Shown piece by piece: positions 51,292-60,853 of a stretch of DNA of 64,000 nucleotides (position 1 is the first letter of the stretch; every line of letters begins with the position of its first letter). The notes under the pieces were generated by a model, which was given only the letters and a program-made list of their open reading frames with translations, was not told the origin of the DNA and made no database searches. The DNA comes from Mesonia mobilis DSM 19841 (lineage in GTDB: Bacteria > Bacteroidota > Bacteroidia > Flavobacteriales > Flavobacteriaceae). The stretch is from NCBI RefSeq assembly GCF_000423405.1, contig NZ_AUHX01000008.1, forward strand, positions 151,340 through 215,339, written 5' to 3'. The translations under genes were made by a program, and so were the position numbers.

Positions 51292-53142
51292 TTACTTTTC
51301 CCAAACATTATTGCTACGATCAACATCTGCCATATGCTGACTCGCATCGATCTCTATTTTTTTAATTCCGGTTTTTTCAATTTCAAATGAATAGGTTGGG
51401 TGTCCCCAATCCCAATCTTCCAATTGGTTGCCGTTATTTTTTTGTTCCCAACGCATTAACGCTAACGGGATGTAATAGTTTTGTGTAGAATTATCGTCGA
51501 AAGTTACTTCCACTTCAATGGGCATTGGCATTTGTCCGATTCTTTCTAAAACTATTTCTGATCCATTTCCGGCTGCTTCAACAGATTTAATGCCGTAATC
51601 TACGGTGTTGGTTGTTCTCGTCCAATCATTGAGGTACCAGCTTAATTCTGCTCCGCTTACTTTTTCAGCTACGCGAATAAAATCGTTTGGCGTTGGGTGT
51701 TTAAATTTCCACTCTTGGTAATAACGCTTTAAGGTTTTTGCCAGGTTTTCTTCACCAATTACATAACCTAATTGCGCTAAGAAAACAGAACCTTTGCTAT
51801 AAGCGCCGATCCCGTAATTCATATTGGTTTGGTAACGATCAGCGTGCGTAGAAAGCGGTTGTTCTTGCCCAGAGTTGGCTAAATAATTATAACCGCGGTA
51901 AGAACCGCTTAACGGGTTGTCGTTGTTTTTATTTAAAATTTCATTTTCAGCTAAACTAGAAATGTAAGTGGTAAAACCTTCATCCATCCATTCGTGCTGA
52001 GATTCGTTGGTCGCCAAAATAAACTGAAACCAAGAATGTGCAAATTCGTGAGCGGTAACGCCTACTAAACTTTCGTAGCTTCTTTCACCGGTAATTAAGG
52101 TACACATACCATATTCCATACCACCGTCACCACCTTGGATCACAGAATATTGATCGTAAGGATATGGGCCAATATGCTCATTGTAATACGCTAATAATTC
52201 AGCAGTTTTTGGCTGAAGTTTCTTCCAGTTCTCTTTAATTTCATCATTATCTTTGTATAAGAAATGAAGCATTGTACCGTCTTCTGCCTTTAATTTATCG
52301 TGAATAAAATCTGGATCGGCAGCCCACGTAAAATCGTGTACGTTTGGTGCGTTAAAATGCCAAGTGATCTTTTTGCCTTTACGTTTTACTTTTTGACCTT
52401 CTTCTTGGTAACCGTAACCAATTTCTTGTGGATTTTGTAAATAACCGGTTCCGCCAAGAATATAATCTTTATCGATGGTGATTTTTACATCAAAATCTCC
52501 CCAAACGCCGTGAAATTCGCGTCCGATGTAAGGATCTGCATGCCAACCTTCAAAATCGTATTCCGCTAATTTTGGGTACCATTGCGTCATTGAAAGTGCT
52601 ACGCCTTCCGCATTATTTCTACCCGAACGTCTTATTTGTACAGGTACTTGACCTTCAAACTCCATTTCGAAAGTGGTAGCTTCTCCCGGAAGTAAAGCTT
52701 CGTGTAATTCAACTTCTAAAATCGTTCCTACGGTTTCATAGTTTAATTTATTACCGTCTTGTTCTAACGATTTCACCTTTAAATAGCCAATTTCATCTTC
52801 GTTAAGCTTGCTAATTCTACTTTCGAATTCAGGATTTTCACGCGTTCCTAAATTATTCACCATTCTGCCATCGGGATCTTGAATGCTTTGCAAACGAGCG
52901 TCCATTTGGCTTCCCGGCTGAAAAGCATTAAAAAACAAATGATAAAATACTTTGGTTAAGGTATCTGGAGAATTATTGGTATAAGTAAGTTCTTGCTCCC
53001 CATCGTATTGGTAGTTTTTTACATTCATGGCTACCTCCATTTTGTAATCTACCTTTTGTTGCCAATAGCCAGATCGTTGTTGTGCGGTAATTGCTCCCGT
53101 CACTAAAAGAGAAAACAATAAACTTTGAAGTTTAAATTTCAT
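51292..53142 (-). CDS. M1-family metallopeptidase
   Basis: A 616-residue secreted aminopeptidase-type enzyme. A signal peptide ends at VTGAITAQQ (about residue 20). The zinc site is HEFAHSWF (HExxH) with the third ligand in HEWMDEGFTTY, and GGMEYGMCT matches the substrate-anchoring GxMEN-like site with Y instead of N. Length is at the lower end of M1, lacking the long C-terminal helical domain. A single gene; 5' region holds the MITE-like repeat. Confidence 0.92.
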   Translation of the reverse strand: MKFKLQSLLFSLLVTGAITAQQRSGYWQQKVDYKMEVAMNVKNYQYDGEQELTYTNNSPDTLTKVFYHLFFNAFQPGSQMDARLQSIQDPDGRMVNNLGTRENPEFESRISKLNEDEIGYLKVKSLEQDGNKLNYETVGTILEVELHEALLPGEATTFEMEFEGQVPVQIRRSGRNNAEGVALSMTQWYPKLAEYDFEGWHADPYIGREFHGVWGDFDVKITIDKDYILGGTGYLQNPQEIGYGYQEEGQKVKRKGKKITWHFNAPNVHDFTWAADPDFIHDKLKAEDGTMLHFLYKDNDEIKENWKKLQPKTAELLAYYNEHIGPYPYDQYSVIQGGDGGMEYGMCTLITGERSYESLVGVTAHEFAHSWFQFILATNESQHEWMDEGFTTYISSLAENEILNKNNDNPLSGSYRGYNYLANSGQEQPLSTHADRYQTNMNYGIGAYSKGSVFLAQLGYVIGEENLAKTLKRYYQEWKFKHPTPNDFIRVAEKVSGAELSWYLNDWTRTTNTVDYGIKSVEAAGNGSEIVLERIGQMPMPIEVEVTFDDNSTQNYYIPLALMRWEQKNNGNQLEDWDWGHPTYSFEIEKTGIKKIEIDASQHMADVDRSNNVWEK

Positions 53143-53176
53143 AGAATTTTAAATTTTAAATTTTAAGTTAAAAATA

Positions 53177-53217
53177 AAGGGCGTTCACTTTGCTAAGATA
53201 AGCCAGTTCACGCCCTT
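53177..53217 (-). terminator. Hairpin downstream of the S8 peptidase gene
   Basis: Arms AAGGGCGT (53177-53184) and ACGCCCTT (53210-53217). A T-rich tract (TTTATTTTT) follows on the minus strand. It may end the S8 transcript or belong to the M1 leader. The repeat element at 53215 begins just next to it. Confidence 0.45.
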
Positions 53218-53373
53218 ATACCAATTTCACCTTAAGATGTTATCTATAATTATATAAATTTTCCCATTTTCTGCGTTAAAAAGCCTCGCTGTAGCTAATG
53301 CTATAGCTACGTTTTTTGCCTAAAAACTCAAAAAATTTAAAATAAATCCAATTCAACATCTCAAAGAAAAATT
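53215..53373. repeat. MITE-like intergenic element with imperfect terminal inverted repeats
   Basis: About 160 bp with matching ends: ATACCAATTTCACCTTAAGATGTT at the left and, inverted, ATATCAATTTTTCTTTGAGATGTT at the right (about 20 of 24 match). A central hairpin GTAGCTAATGCTATAGCTAC lies near 53290. No coding capacity. It resembles small non-autonomous mobile or RNA-hairpin repeats seen in Bacteroidota, from memory. Confidence 0.55.
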
Positions 53374-53402
53374 GATATTAAAAAATTCATCCTAAAAAAG
53401 GA

Positions 53403-55076
53403 TTACATTTTGCTCGCCATAATTAAGGCGTTATACATATTTACCATTCTTCCTGAAACAGAAAGCTCTGCAAATGGTCGAATATCGTCTGAGTTACCAC
53501 CCACCATTACTTCTTGTGGTGAAGCTAAACCACTCTTCATTAATACATCTTTTACTTCTGCAGCACTTAGTTTTGGGTATAAAGAACGAATCATAGCTGC
53601 AACTCCTGCAACCGCCGGAGAAGCCATCGATGTTCCTTGTAAAAATTCGTATTCGTCGTTTGGCGTAGTTGACCAAATTTTAGTACCTGGTGCAAAAACA
53701 TCTACATTGGTTTGCCCGTAGTTAGAAAATCTCGCTACTAAATCTGAACCATAATCGAAATTAGATGCACCAACCGTTAAGAAGTTATCTGCAATTTCTT
53801 CGTTATTATCTGGTGTTTGATCGTTAGGATAGATACGAGTTGCATCCATATCTAAAGCATCGTTACCGGCTGCATTTACGATTAAAACATCTTTTTTAGC
53901 GGCATATTTTATGGCATCGATTACCCATTCCGGATGTGTAGAATAGTATTTACCAAAGCTCGTGTTAATTACTTTTGCTCCGTTATCTACTGCATAGCGA
54001 ATACCTAAAGCGATGTCTTTATCGTACTCATCACCATCAGGTACTGCACGAACTGCCATAATTTTTATATTTCTAGCAACACCATTCATCCCGATACCGT
54101 TGTTGCGTTCTGCTGCAATAATCCCGGCAACGTGTGTACCGTGTTTAGCATCTGCTTTTTTAGGATCTGGACCGTCTACATCGTTATTACCATAATTAGT
54201 ATCGGTAAGATCGTCTGGGTTGTCTCCTGTTTTTCTTCCTTCTAATTCTAAATTAAGGTGAGAATCTAATCTTCCTTGGTAATAATCGATACCACCTTGA
54301 ATTTGAGAAGCAACATCATCTAAATCTTCCCCACCGTTATTCATAATGTTTAGAAGTAACCCTTTTTGTTGCTGAAGAGAAGTTTCTTCAGCTTCCATTG
54401 CCATTAATTCTTGCTTAGTGAAATCTTCTTTTCCTAGTTTTTCTGAAACAGCTGCTCTCGCTGAAGCTATTTGTTGACTAAGCTGATTGTAATAGTTTAC
54501 GTTTCTAGAGATTTCGCTATACTCTTCATCATACTCTTTTTGAGCTTTTTCGTAAAGTGCGAATTCTTCTTTATTGGCTTCAGCAATATCTGAAGCATCT
54601 TTACCATCGTATTTAGGTTTTAGATTTTTCAGAATTCTAACGTATTCTAAATTTTCTTCGATGGTATTTCCTAAGAAATTCCAACCGTGAATATCGTCTA
54701 CATAACCATTTTTATCGTCGTCGATTCCGTTACCCGGAATTTCATCTTCGTTGGTCCAAATTACGTTTTTAAGGTCTTCGTGTTCAATATCTACACCACT
54801 ATCGACCACACCAACGATTACCGTTTTACCTTGAAAATCTTTAATAATTTCATCGTAAGCTTTTTGTACGCTCATACCAGGAATGGTATCGGTCACTAAA
54901 TCTGCACCTGCCCAAGCTTTTAATTGATCTTCATTTAAATCTGAAGTTTTTAGGGGTTGCTGATCTATATTTTCTATAGGGGTTGAAGTAATTGTTGGCC
55001 CTGTAGTACCACAACTTGCGGCAAATACTGCAGCTAGAGCTGCTGCTAAAGTAGGTTTAATAAATGCTCTTTTCAT
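53403..55076 (-). CDS. S8 subtilisin-family serine peptidase (lipoprotein)
   Basis: A 557-residue subtilase with a lipoprotein signal (lipobox FAASC, about residues 18-22). The triad is visible: Asp in VGVVDSGVDIEHEDL, His in DAKHGTHVAGIIAA, Ser in GTSMASPAVAGVAAM. Between Asp and His lies an unusually long helical insertion of about 140 residues rich in E, Q and K (EEYSEISRNVNYYNQL). Such insertions occur in Bacteroidota subtilases. Single gene. Confidence 0.92.
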   Translation of the reverse strand: MKRAFIKPTLAAALAAVFAASCGTTGPTITSTPIENIDQQPLKTSDLNEDQLKAWAGADLVTDTIPGMSVQKAYDEIIKDFQGKTVIVGVVDSGVDIEHEDLKNVIWTNEDEIPGNGIDDDKNGYVDDIHGWNFLGNTIEENLEYVRILKNLKPKYDGKDASDIAEANKEEFALYEKAQKEYDEEYSEISRNVNYYNQLSQQIASARAAVSEKLGKEDFTKQELMAMEAEETSLQQQKGLLLNIMNNGGEDLDDVASQIQGGIDYYQGRLDSHLNLELEGRKTGDNPDDLTDTNYGNNDVDGPDPKKADAKHGTHVAGIIAAERNNGIGMNGVARNIKIMAVRAVPDGDEYDKDIALGIRYAVDNGAKVINTSFGKYYSTHPEWVIDAIKYAAKKDVLIVNAAGNDALDMDATRIYPNDQTPDNNEEIADNFLTVGASNFDYGSDLVARFSNYGQTNVDVFAPGTKIWSTTPNDEYEFLQGTSMASPAVAGVAAMIRSLYPKLSAAEVKDVLMKSGLASPQEVMVGGNSDDIRPFAELSVSGRMVNMYNALIMASKM

Positions 55077-55086
55077 TTAGGATTAA

Positions 55087-55947
55087 TTATGAATTAAATA
55101 ATTCGTTAAAAGTATAGGTTTGGTCTAATCGAACTCCTTTTTCGGTTCTTTTAACCGTAATAATTTCGTGATGTGCGTCGTGTTCTAAAAACAGATAAAA
55201 ACCTTCATCGGCTGCTTTTTCTAAAAAGGCTTCTTTTTCGCCTAAGGTTAATAGCGGTCGGGTATCGTAACCCATCACATAAGGTAATGGAATGTGACCA
55301 ACGGTTGGCAGCAAGTCTGCCATAAACACTAAGGTTTTGTCTCGATAGGTAATATGTGGTATCATTTGTTTATCGGTATGACCATCTACAAATAAAACGC
55401 CAAAATTTAAATGCTCGTAAAAATGTGAACCTTTATCGCGGTCTAAAAAGTGTAGTTGACCGCTTTCTTCCATCGGTAACAAATTTTCTTTTAAGAAAGA
55501 AGCTTTTTCTCGCGGGTTTGGGTTTATAGCCCAATCCCAATGTTCTTTGTTAGTCCAAAATTTTGCATTTTTAAAGGCCGGTTCGTAACCGGTTCTGTCT
55601 TTATTCCATTTTATGCTTCCGCCGCAATGATCAAAATGAAGATGCGTTAAAAAAACATCGGTAATGTCGTCTGTATGAAAACCTAATTTTTTTAACGATG
55701 AATCTAAATTGAAATCGCCCCATTGATGATAGTGACTAAAAAACTTTTCACTTTGCTTATCTCCCAACCCATTATCGATGAGTGTGAGCTGGTTACCGTC
55801 TTCAATAAGTAGGCATCGTGCACCAATATCGATCATATTATTTTGATCGGCAGGATTGGTTCTGCTCCATAAAGTTTTAGGAACAACGCCAAACATAGCT
55901 CCGCCATCTAACTTAAAATTTCCGGCTTCAACAGGATATAATTTCAT
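55087..55947 (-). CDS. MBL-fold metallohydrolase
   Basis: A 286-residue metallo-beta-lactamase fold protein. The dinuclear-site motif is HLHFDHCGG at about residue 110, plus a distal histidine in FVDGHTDKQMIPH and LEHDAHHE at the end. The pattern resembles YtnP or lactonase-type enzymes, but the substrate is not predictable. I start at ATG 55947 (MKLYPVEAGNFKLDGG); the frame to 55980 adds 11 unlikely residues. It lies 11 bp upstream of the S8 gene. Confidence 0.85.
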   Translation of the reverse strand: MKLYPVEAGNFKLDGGAMFGVVPKTLWSRTNPADQNNMIDIGARCLLIEDGNQLTLIDNGLGDKQSEKFFSHYHQWGDFNLDSSLKKLGFHTDDITDVFLTHLHFDHCGGSIKWNKDRTGYEPAFKNAKFWTNKEHWDWAINPNPREKASFLKENLLPMEESGQLHFLDRDKGSHFYEHLNFGVLFVDGHTDKQMIPHITYRDKTLVFMADLLPTVGHIPLPYVMGYDTRPLLTLGEKEAFLEKAADEGFYLFLEHDAHHEIITVKRTEKGVRLDQTYTFNELFNS

Positions 55948-56118
55948 AATATGATGATTTTTTATAAAAATAACTCGCAAAATAAGAAATTACTAGTTTC
56001 TAAGCTAAGTATTGCATTGCTTTTAACGAATTTCATAAATAAGAGAACTTCAAAAAACTAAATTTGGAAGAAGTGTTTTTTATCATTAAAAATCTTATTT
56101 TGCAGAAAAATTGATTGA

Positions 56119-58002
56119 ATGTTAGAATTAGCAGGTATTATAATATTAGGAATCTTAGCTCAATGGGTTGCTTGGAAATTTAAAATCCCTGCAATTTTAC
56201 CATTAATTTTAATTGGTCTTGCCGTAGGACCCTTAGCTACTTTTTATACAGAAGATGGCACGAAACTTATCGAGCCTATTTGGGATGGAAGCTCCGGTTT
56301 ATTTCCCGGGGAAAGTTTATTCTATTTTGTATCGCTGGCCATTAGTATTATTTTATTTGAAGGAGGTTTAACCTTACGACGAGGAGAAGTTTTAAATGTT
56401 GGGCCGGTAATTGTGAAGTTAATTACCATTGCAGTAGTCGTTACCTTTTTTGGAGCAGGAATCGCAGCACATTTTATCTTCGATCTTTCTTGGCAAATTT
56501 CATTTTTATTTGCGGCATTAATTATTGTGACCGGACCAACCGTAATTACTCCGATCTTAAGAAACATTCCACTGAAGAAAGATGTTTCAGCTATTCTGAA
56601 ATGGGAAGGTATTTTAATTGATCCTATCGGTGCCTTAGTAGCCGTTTTGGTTTTTGAATTTATTAGCGCCGGTGAAGGACACGAATTTACACAAACCGCC
56701 TTAGCAGAATTTGGAAAAATCGTATTATTCGGTTTTACGTTTGGTTTTACGTTTGCTCACGCACTGGGTTTTTGTATTAAGAAAAATATTATTCCGCATT
56801 ATTTATTAAACGTTTTTACACTAGCGACGGTGTTAGGTGTTTTTGTGTTGGCCGATTTATTTGCGCATGAAAGTGGCTTATTAGCCGTCGTGGTAATGGG
56901 AATGGTTTTGGGGAATATTAACCTTCCGAATATTAAAGAACTACTCTATTTTAAAGAATCGCTGAGTGTTTTATTAATTTCGATTTTATTCATCTTACTT
57001 TCAGCTAATATTAATATTGAAGATCTTTTATTAATCTATAATTGGAATGCTTTATTGCTTTTTGCAGCAGTAGTTTTCTTAGTAAGACCGTTGGGCGTTT
57101 TTATAAGTAGTATTAATTCATCTTTAAAATTTAATGAAAAATTATTTATAAGTTGGGTAGGTCCGCGCGGTATTGTGGCAGCCGGTATTGCTTCCCTTTT
57201 TGGATTAAAATTAGCGAGTCAAGGCATTGAAGGCGCAGAATATATTACTCCGCTTGTATTTATGATCGTATTGGGTACGGTTTTATTAAATGCAACTACC
57301 GCAAGAGGTTTTGCACAACTCGTCGGTGTATTTTTAACCAATTCTGAAGGAATTTTAATTATTGGTGCTTCCTCGATTTCACGTTTAATAGGAACTTATT
57401 TAAAGAAAAATAACCGTCACGTAGTGTTGGTTGATAATAACCGAACCAATATTCGAAAAGCAAAAGAATTAGGTTTAGAAGCTATTGAAGGAAGTGTATA
57501 TTCTGATGATCTAGGAAATAATATTGAATTGAACGATGTGGGATATTTAATGGCATTAACCGGAAACTCTGAAATTAACAGAACTGCGATCTCTAAATTT
57601 CAGAAACACTTTGGAGAAAACGGTTCGTTTAGAGTCGTTTCTGCAGATGAAATGTCTGACCCGGAAAACAATCCGCAAGAAGGCTTATTCTCACACACCG
57701 ACGACTTTATAAAGCTAACAGAAGTTGCTCGTAAATACCCGAAAATCCAGGAGATCGAATTAAATTCTCAAGAGCATTATAGTGGTTTAATTGAAATCAC
57801 AAAGACCGATGACGATATTATTCCGCTATTTGTAAAAGATAATGAAGGCGATTTGAGCATTATCCCATCAAACAGTCAAGAGGTTTCTATTGAAGAAGGA
57901 AATATGTTGGTTTATTTAGGAAAAACCATTGAAACTGAAAAAATGAAAGACAGCACAGATCTAGAAGAAACGGTTTCTAAAGATGAAGAAGAGAAAAATT
58001 AA
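56119..58002 (+). CDS. Sodium:proton antiporter with C-terminal Rossmann domain
   Basis: A 627-residue CPA-type antiporter. The N-terminal 400 residues form about 12-13 membrane segments, with EGGLTLRRGE, VTGPTVITPILRN, and WEGILIDPIGALVAVLVFEF, typical of NhaP-like proteins. The C-terminal part carries a TrkA-N-like Rossmann fold (ILIIGASSISRLIG, HVVLVDNNRTN), with a degenerate glycine motif (GASSIS instead of GxGxxG), and a second RCK-like piece. The tail is acidic. Its stop overlaps the yebC stop on the other strand by 3 bp. Confidence 0.88.
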   Translation: MLELAGIIILGILAQWVAWKFKIPAILPLILIGLAVGPLATFYTEDGTKLIEPIWDGSSGLFPGESLFYFVSLAISIILFEGGLTLRRGEVLNVGPVIVKLITIAVVVTFFGAGIAAHFIFDLSWQISFLFAALIIVTGPTVITPILRNIPLKKDVSAILKWEGILIDPIGALVAVLVFEFISAGEGHEFTQTALAEFGKIVLFGFTFGFTFAHALGFCIKKNIIPHYLLNVFTLATVLGVFVLADLFAHESGLLAVVVMGMVLGNINLPNIKELLYFKESLSVLLISILFILLSANINIEDLLLIYNWNALLLFAAVVFLVRPLGVFISSINSSLKFNEKLFISWVGPRGIVAAGIASLFGLKLASQGIEGAEYITPLVFMIVLGTVLLNATTARGFAQLVGVFLTNSEGILIIGASSISRLIGTYLKKNNRHVVLVDNNRTNIRKAKELGLEAIEGSVYSDDLGNNIELNDVGYLMALTGNSEINRTAISKFQKHFGENGSFRVVSADEMSDPENNPQEGLFSHTDDFIKLTEVARKYPKIQEIELNSQEHYSGLIEITKTDDDIIPLFVKDNEGDLSIIPSNSQEVSIEEGNMLVYLGKTIETEKMKDSTDLEETVSKDEEEKN

Positions 58003-58760
58003 TCTTCTTCATCTAAAGCTTCTGCTAATTCATCGGTGATTTCTAAATTGTAGAAAACGTTTTGTACATCATCGTCTTCTTCAAATTTATCGACAAGTTT
58101 CATAATCTTTTTAGCGTCTTCCAAAGGCAATTCATTAGTGTTGGTAGGAATGCGCTGCAATTCTGAATTTTTTACTTCGATGTTGAGGTTTTCTAAGGTT
58201 TCTGCCATTTTTCCGAAGTTGGTAAAGTCGGTGTAAATCGTAATAAACTCATCACTTTCTTCAAAATCTTCTGCGCCACCTTCAATAAGTTGAAGTTCTA
58301 GTTCTTCTAAAGGCATTTCAAACTTTTCTCTTTCGATGGTAAACACTCCTTTTCTATCAAATAAAAATTCTAACGAACCATTGGTTCCTAAACTTCCGCC
58401 GTTTTTAGAAAATATAGATCGTACCGAAGCGACGGTTCTGTTGGTATTATCGGTTGTACATTCTATAAAGAATGCAATTCCGTTAGGTCCATAACCTTCA
58501 AAAGTTACGGTCTCATAATTATCTGCATCGGCACCACTTGCTTTTTTTACCGCTCGCTCGATGGTGTCTTTAGGCATATTCACCCCTTTTGCATTGGCAA
58601 TAGCGTTTCTTAAACCGGGATTAGCTTCCGGATCTGGCCCACCACCTTCTTTTACCGCAACAGTAATGTCTTTAATTGCTCGGGTAAACTGTTTTGCTCT
58701 TTTTTTGTCTTGGGCGCCTTTACGGTGTTTTATATTTGCCCATTTGCTATGTCCTGCCAT
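57999..58760 (-). CDS. YebC/PmpR-family regulator
   Basis: A 253-residue protein of the YebC family: MAGHSKWANIKHRKGAQD at the start, NMPKDTIERAVKK, YEGYGPNG-like FEGYGPNGIAFFIECTTDN, and RSIFSKNGGSLGTNGSL. Known members act as transcriptional regulators or as translation factors that relieve stalling at proline motifs. The C-terminus is acidic. It is convergent with the antiporter and upstream of lepA's terminator on the same strand. Confidence 0.94.
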   Translation of the reverse strand: MAGHSKWANIKHRKGAQDKKRAKQFTRAIKDITVAVKEGGGPDPEANPGLRNAIANAKGVNMPKDTIERAVKKASGADADNYETVTFEGYGPNGIAFFIECTTDNTNRTVASVRSIFSKNGGSLGTNGSLEFLFDRKGVFTIEREKFEMPLEELELQLIEGGAEDFEESDEFITIYTDFTNFGKMAETLENLNIEVKNSELQRIPTNTNELPLEDAKKIMKLVDKFEEDDDVQNVFYNLEITDELAEALDEED

Positions 58761-58836
58761 TTTTCCTTTTCATTTAAAATTCTAACTATAACTTAAAAAA
58801 ATTATGGAAATTTCAAAATAGCTTTACTCCATATAA

Positions 58837-58866
58837 AAAAAGCCTCTGAAATTTCAGAGGCTTTTT
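58837..58866 (-). terminator. Intrinsic terminator of lepA
   Basis: A perfect 15-bp inverted repeat (58837-58851 and 58852-58866). The core GCCTCTGAAA and its complement are identical to the hairpin at 19644-19675. Confidence 0.82.
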
Positions 58867-58871
58867 GTTTT

Positions 58872-60668
58872 TTAATCGTTCAATTTAAGAACGGCCATAA
58901 AGGCTTCTTGTGGGATTTCTACATTACCAACGGCACGCATTCGTTTTTTTCCTTTTTTCTGTTTTTCTAATAATTTACGTTTACGAGAGATATCTCCTCC
59001 ATAACATTTTGCAGTTACGTCTTTACGTAAAGCTTTTACGGTTTCACGAGCAATAATTTTGGCTCCGATCGCCGCTTGAATAGGAATATCGAATTGTTGA
59101 CGCGGAATTAATTCTTTCAGTTTTTCACACATTTTCTTCCCAATATCATACGCATTATCTACGTGTAATAAAGCAGAAAGCGCATCTACGGTACTTCCGT
59201 TAAGTAAAACATCTACTTTTACCAGTTTAGAAGCTTTTAAACCAATAGGCGTATAATCGAATGAAGCGTAACCTTTTGAAACCGTTTTTAAACGATCGTA
59301 AAAATCGAAAACAATTTCAGCTAAAGGCATATTAAAAGTTAATTCAACACGCTCTGGCGTTAAGTAAGTTTGGTTAACGATTTCACCTCGTTTTTCAATA
59401 CAAAGCGACATCACCGGACCAACAAAGTCTGCTTTGGTAATAATCGTTGCTTTTATAAAAGGCTCTTCTACACGATCTAATTTAGAAGGCTCCGGTAAAT
59501 CGGATGGGTTATTCACTAAAATAACTTCATCGGGTTCTTTATTGGTATACGCGTGGTAAGATACGTTAGGCACGGTGGTAATTACCGTCATATCAAATTC
59601 ACGCTCTAATCGTTCTTGAATAATTTCTAAGTGAAGCATTCCTAAGAAACCGCAACGAAAACCAAAACCTAAAGCGGCAGAACTTTCCGGTTGAAATACC
59701 AATGAAGCATCATTTAGTTGAAGCTTCTCCATACAAGAACGCAGTTCTTCGTAATCTTCGGTATCTACCGGATAAATACCGGCAAAAACCATAGGTTTTA
59801 CATCTTCGAAACCGGCAACGGCTTCTGTGGTAGGGTTAGCAGCATCGGTAATCGTATCTCCTACTTTTACTTCTCGAGCATCTTTAATACCGGTGATCAA
59901 ATAACCAACGTCACCGGTTTTTATTTCTTTCTGCGGAAATTGTTTCAGTTTTAACGTACCTACTTCATCTGCAGAATAGTTCTTATTCGTATTTACGAAT
60001 TTAATTTGTTGTCCTTTTTTGATGCTTCCGTTGATTACACGAAAGAAGGTTTCAACTCCACGAAACGGATTGTAAACCGAATCGAAAATAAGGGCACGAA
60101 GCGGCGCATCTACTTTTCCGACAGGAGCCGGAACACGATCAATAATCGCGGTAAGAATTTCTTCAATACCAAGACCGGTTTTTGCACTGGCAGGAATTAC
60201 TTCCGAAGGATCACAACCTAAAAGATCGACAATATCATCGGTTACTTCTTCTGGATTAGCACTTGGCAAGTCTACTTTGTTAAGCACCGGAATAATTTCT
60301 AAATCGTTCTCTAGTGCTAAATATAGATTAGAAATAGTTTGTGCTTGTATACTTTGCGCAGCATCGACCACCAATAAAGCACCTTCACAAGCTGCGATCG
60401 ATCTAGAAACTTCGTAAGAAAAATCTACGTGTCCCGGAGTATCGATTAAATTTAACACATACTCCTCGCCGTTATGGATATAATTCATCTGAATAGCGTG
60501 ACTCTTAATGGTGATTCCACGTTCACGTTCCAAATCCATACTATCTAAAAGTTGCTCTTGTTTTTCTCTTTCTGTCACAGAACCGGTAAAGTCTAAAAGT
60601 CTATCTGCCAGCGTACTTTTACCGTGATCAATGTGAGCGATGATGCAAAAATTTCTAATGTGCTTCAT
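58872..60668 (-). CDS. lepA: Elongation factor 4 (LepA)
   Basis: LepA is a ribosome-associated GTPase that helps initiation or back-translocation under stress. The 598-residue protein has [15 protein letters not shown] (P-loop), [19 protein letters not shown] and NKVDLP, EF-G-like domains, and the diagnostic C-terminal [15 protein letters not shown] with [11 protein letters not shown]. Full length. Single gene, divergent from the receptor gene. Confidence 0.96.
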   Translation of the reverse strand: MKHIRNFCIIAHIDHGKSTLADRLLDFTGSVTEREKQEQLLDSMDLERERGITIKSHAIQMNYIHNGEEYVLNLIDTPGHVDFSYEVSRSIAACEGALLVVDAAQSIQAQTISNLYLALENDLEIIPVLNKVDLPSANPEEVTDDIVDLLGCDPSEVIPASAKTGLGIEEILTAIIDRVPAPVGKVDAPLRALIFDSVYNPFRGVETFFRVINGSIKKGQQIKFVNTNKNYSADEVGTLKLKQFPQKEIKTGDVGYLITGIKDAREVKVGDTITDAANPTTEAVAGFEDVKPMVFAGIYPVDTEDYEELRSCMEKLQLNDASLVFQPESSAALGFGFRCGFLGMLHLEIIQERLEREFDMTVITTVPNVSYHAYTNKEPDEVILVNNPSDLPEPSKLDRVEEPFIKATIITKADFVGPVMSLCIEKRGEIVNQTYLTPERVELTFNMPLAEIVFDFYDRLKTVSKGYASFDYTPIGLKASKLVKVDVLLNGSTVDALSALLHVDNAYDIGKKMCEKLKELIPRQQFDIPIQAAIGAKIIARETVKALRKDVTAKCYGGDISRKRKLLEKQKKGKKRMRAVGNVEIPQEAFMAVLKLND

Positions 60669-60853
60669 AAATCAATTTCAATAGTTGGTATTGATATTTA
60701 ACAAATTAAAGCTTTTATAAAAAGAAATTTTATTAGCTTTGGACATCAATACATTTTTGCAAATATAGCTTTTTTGAAATCGAAAACAGAAGCATGTAAT
60801 AGCTATATGTATTTTATAGGCAAAATCAATAATTATCATAAAATTTAGCTTAT

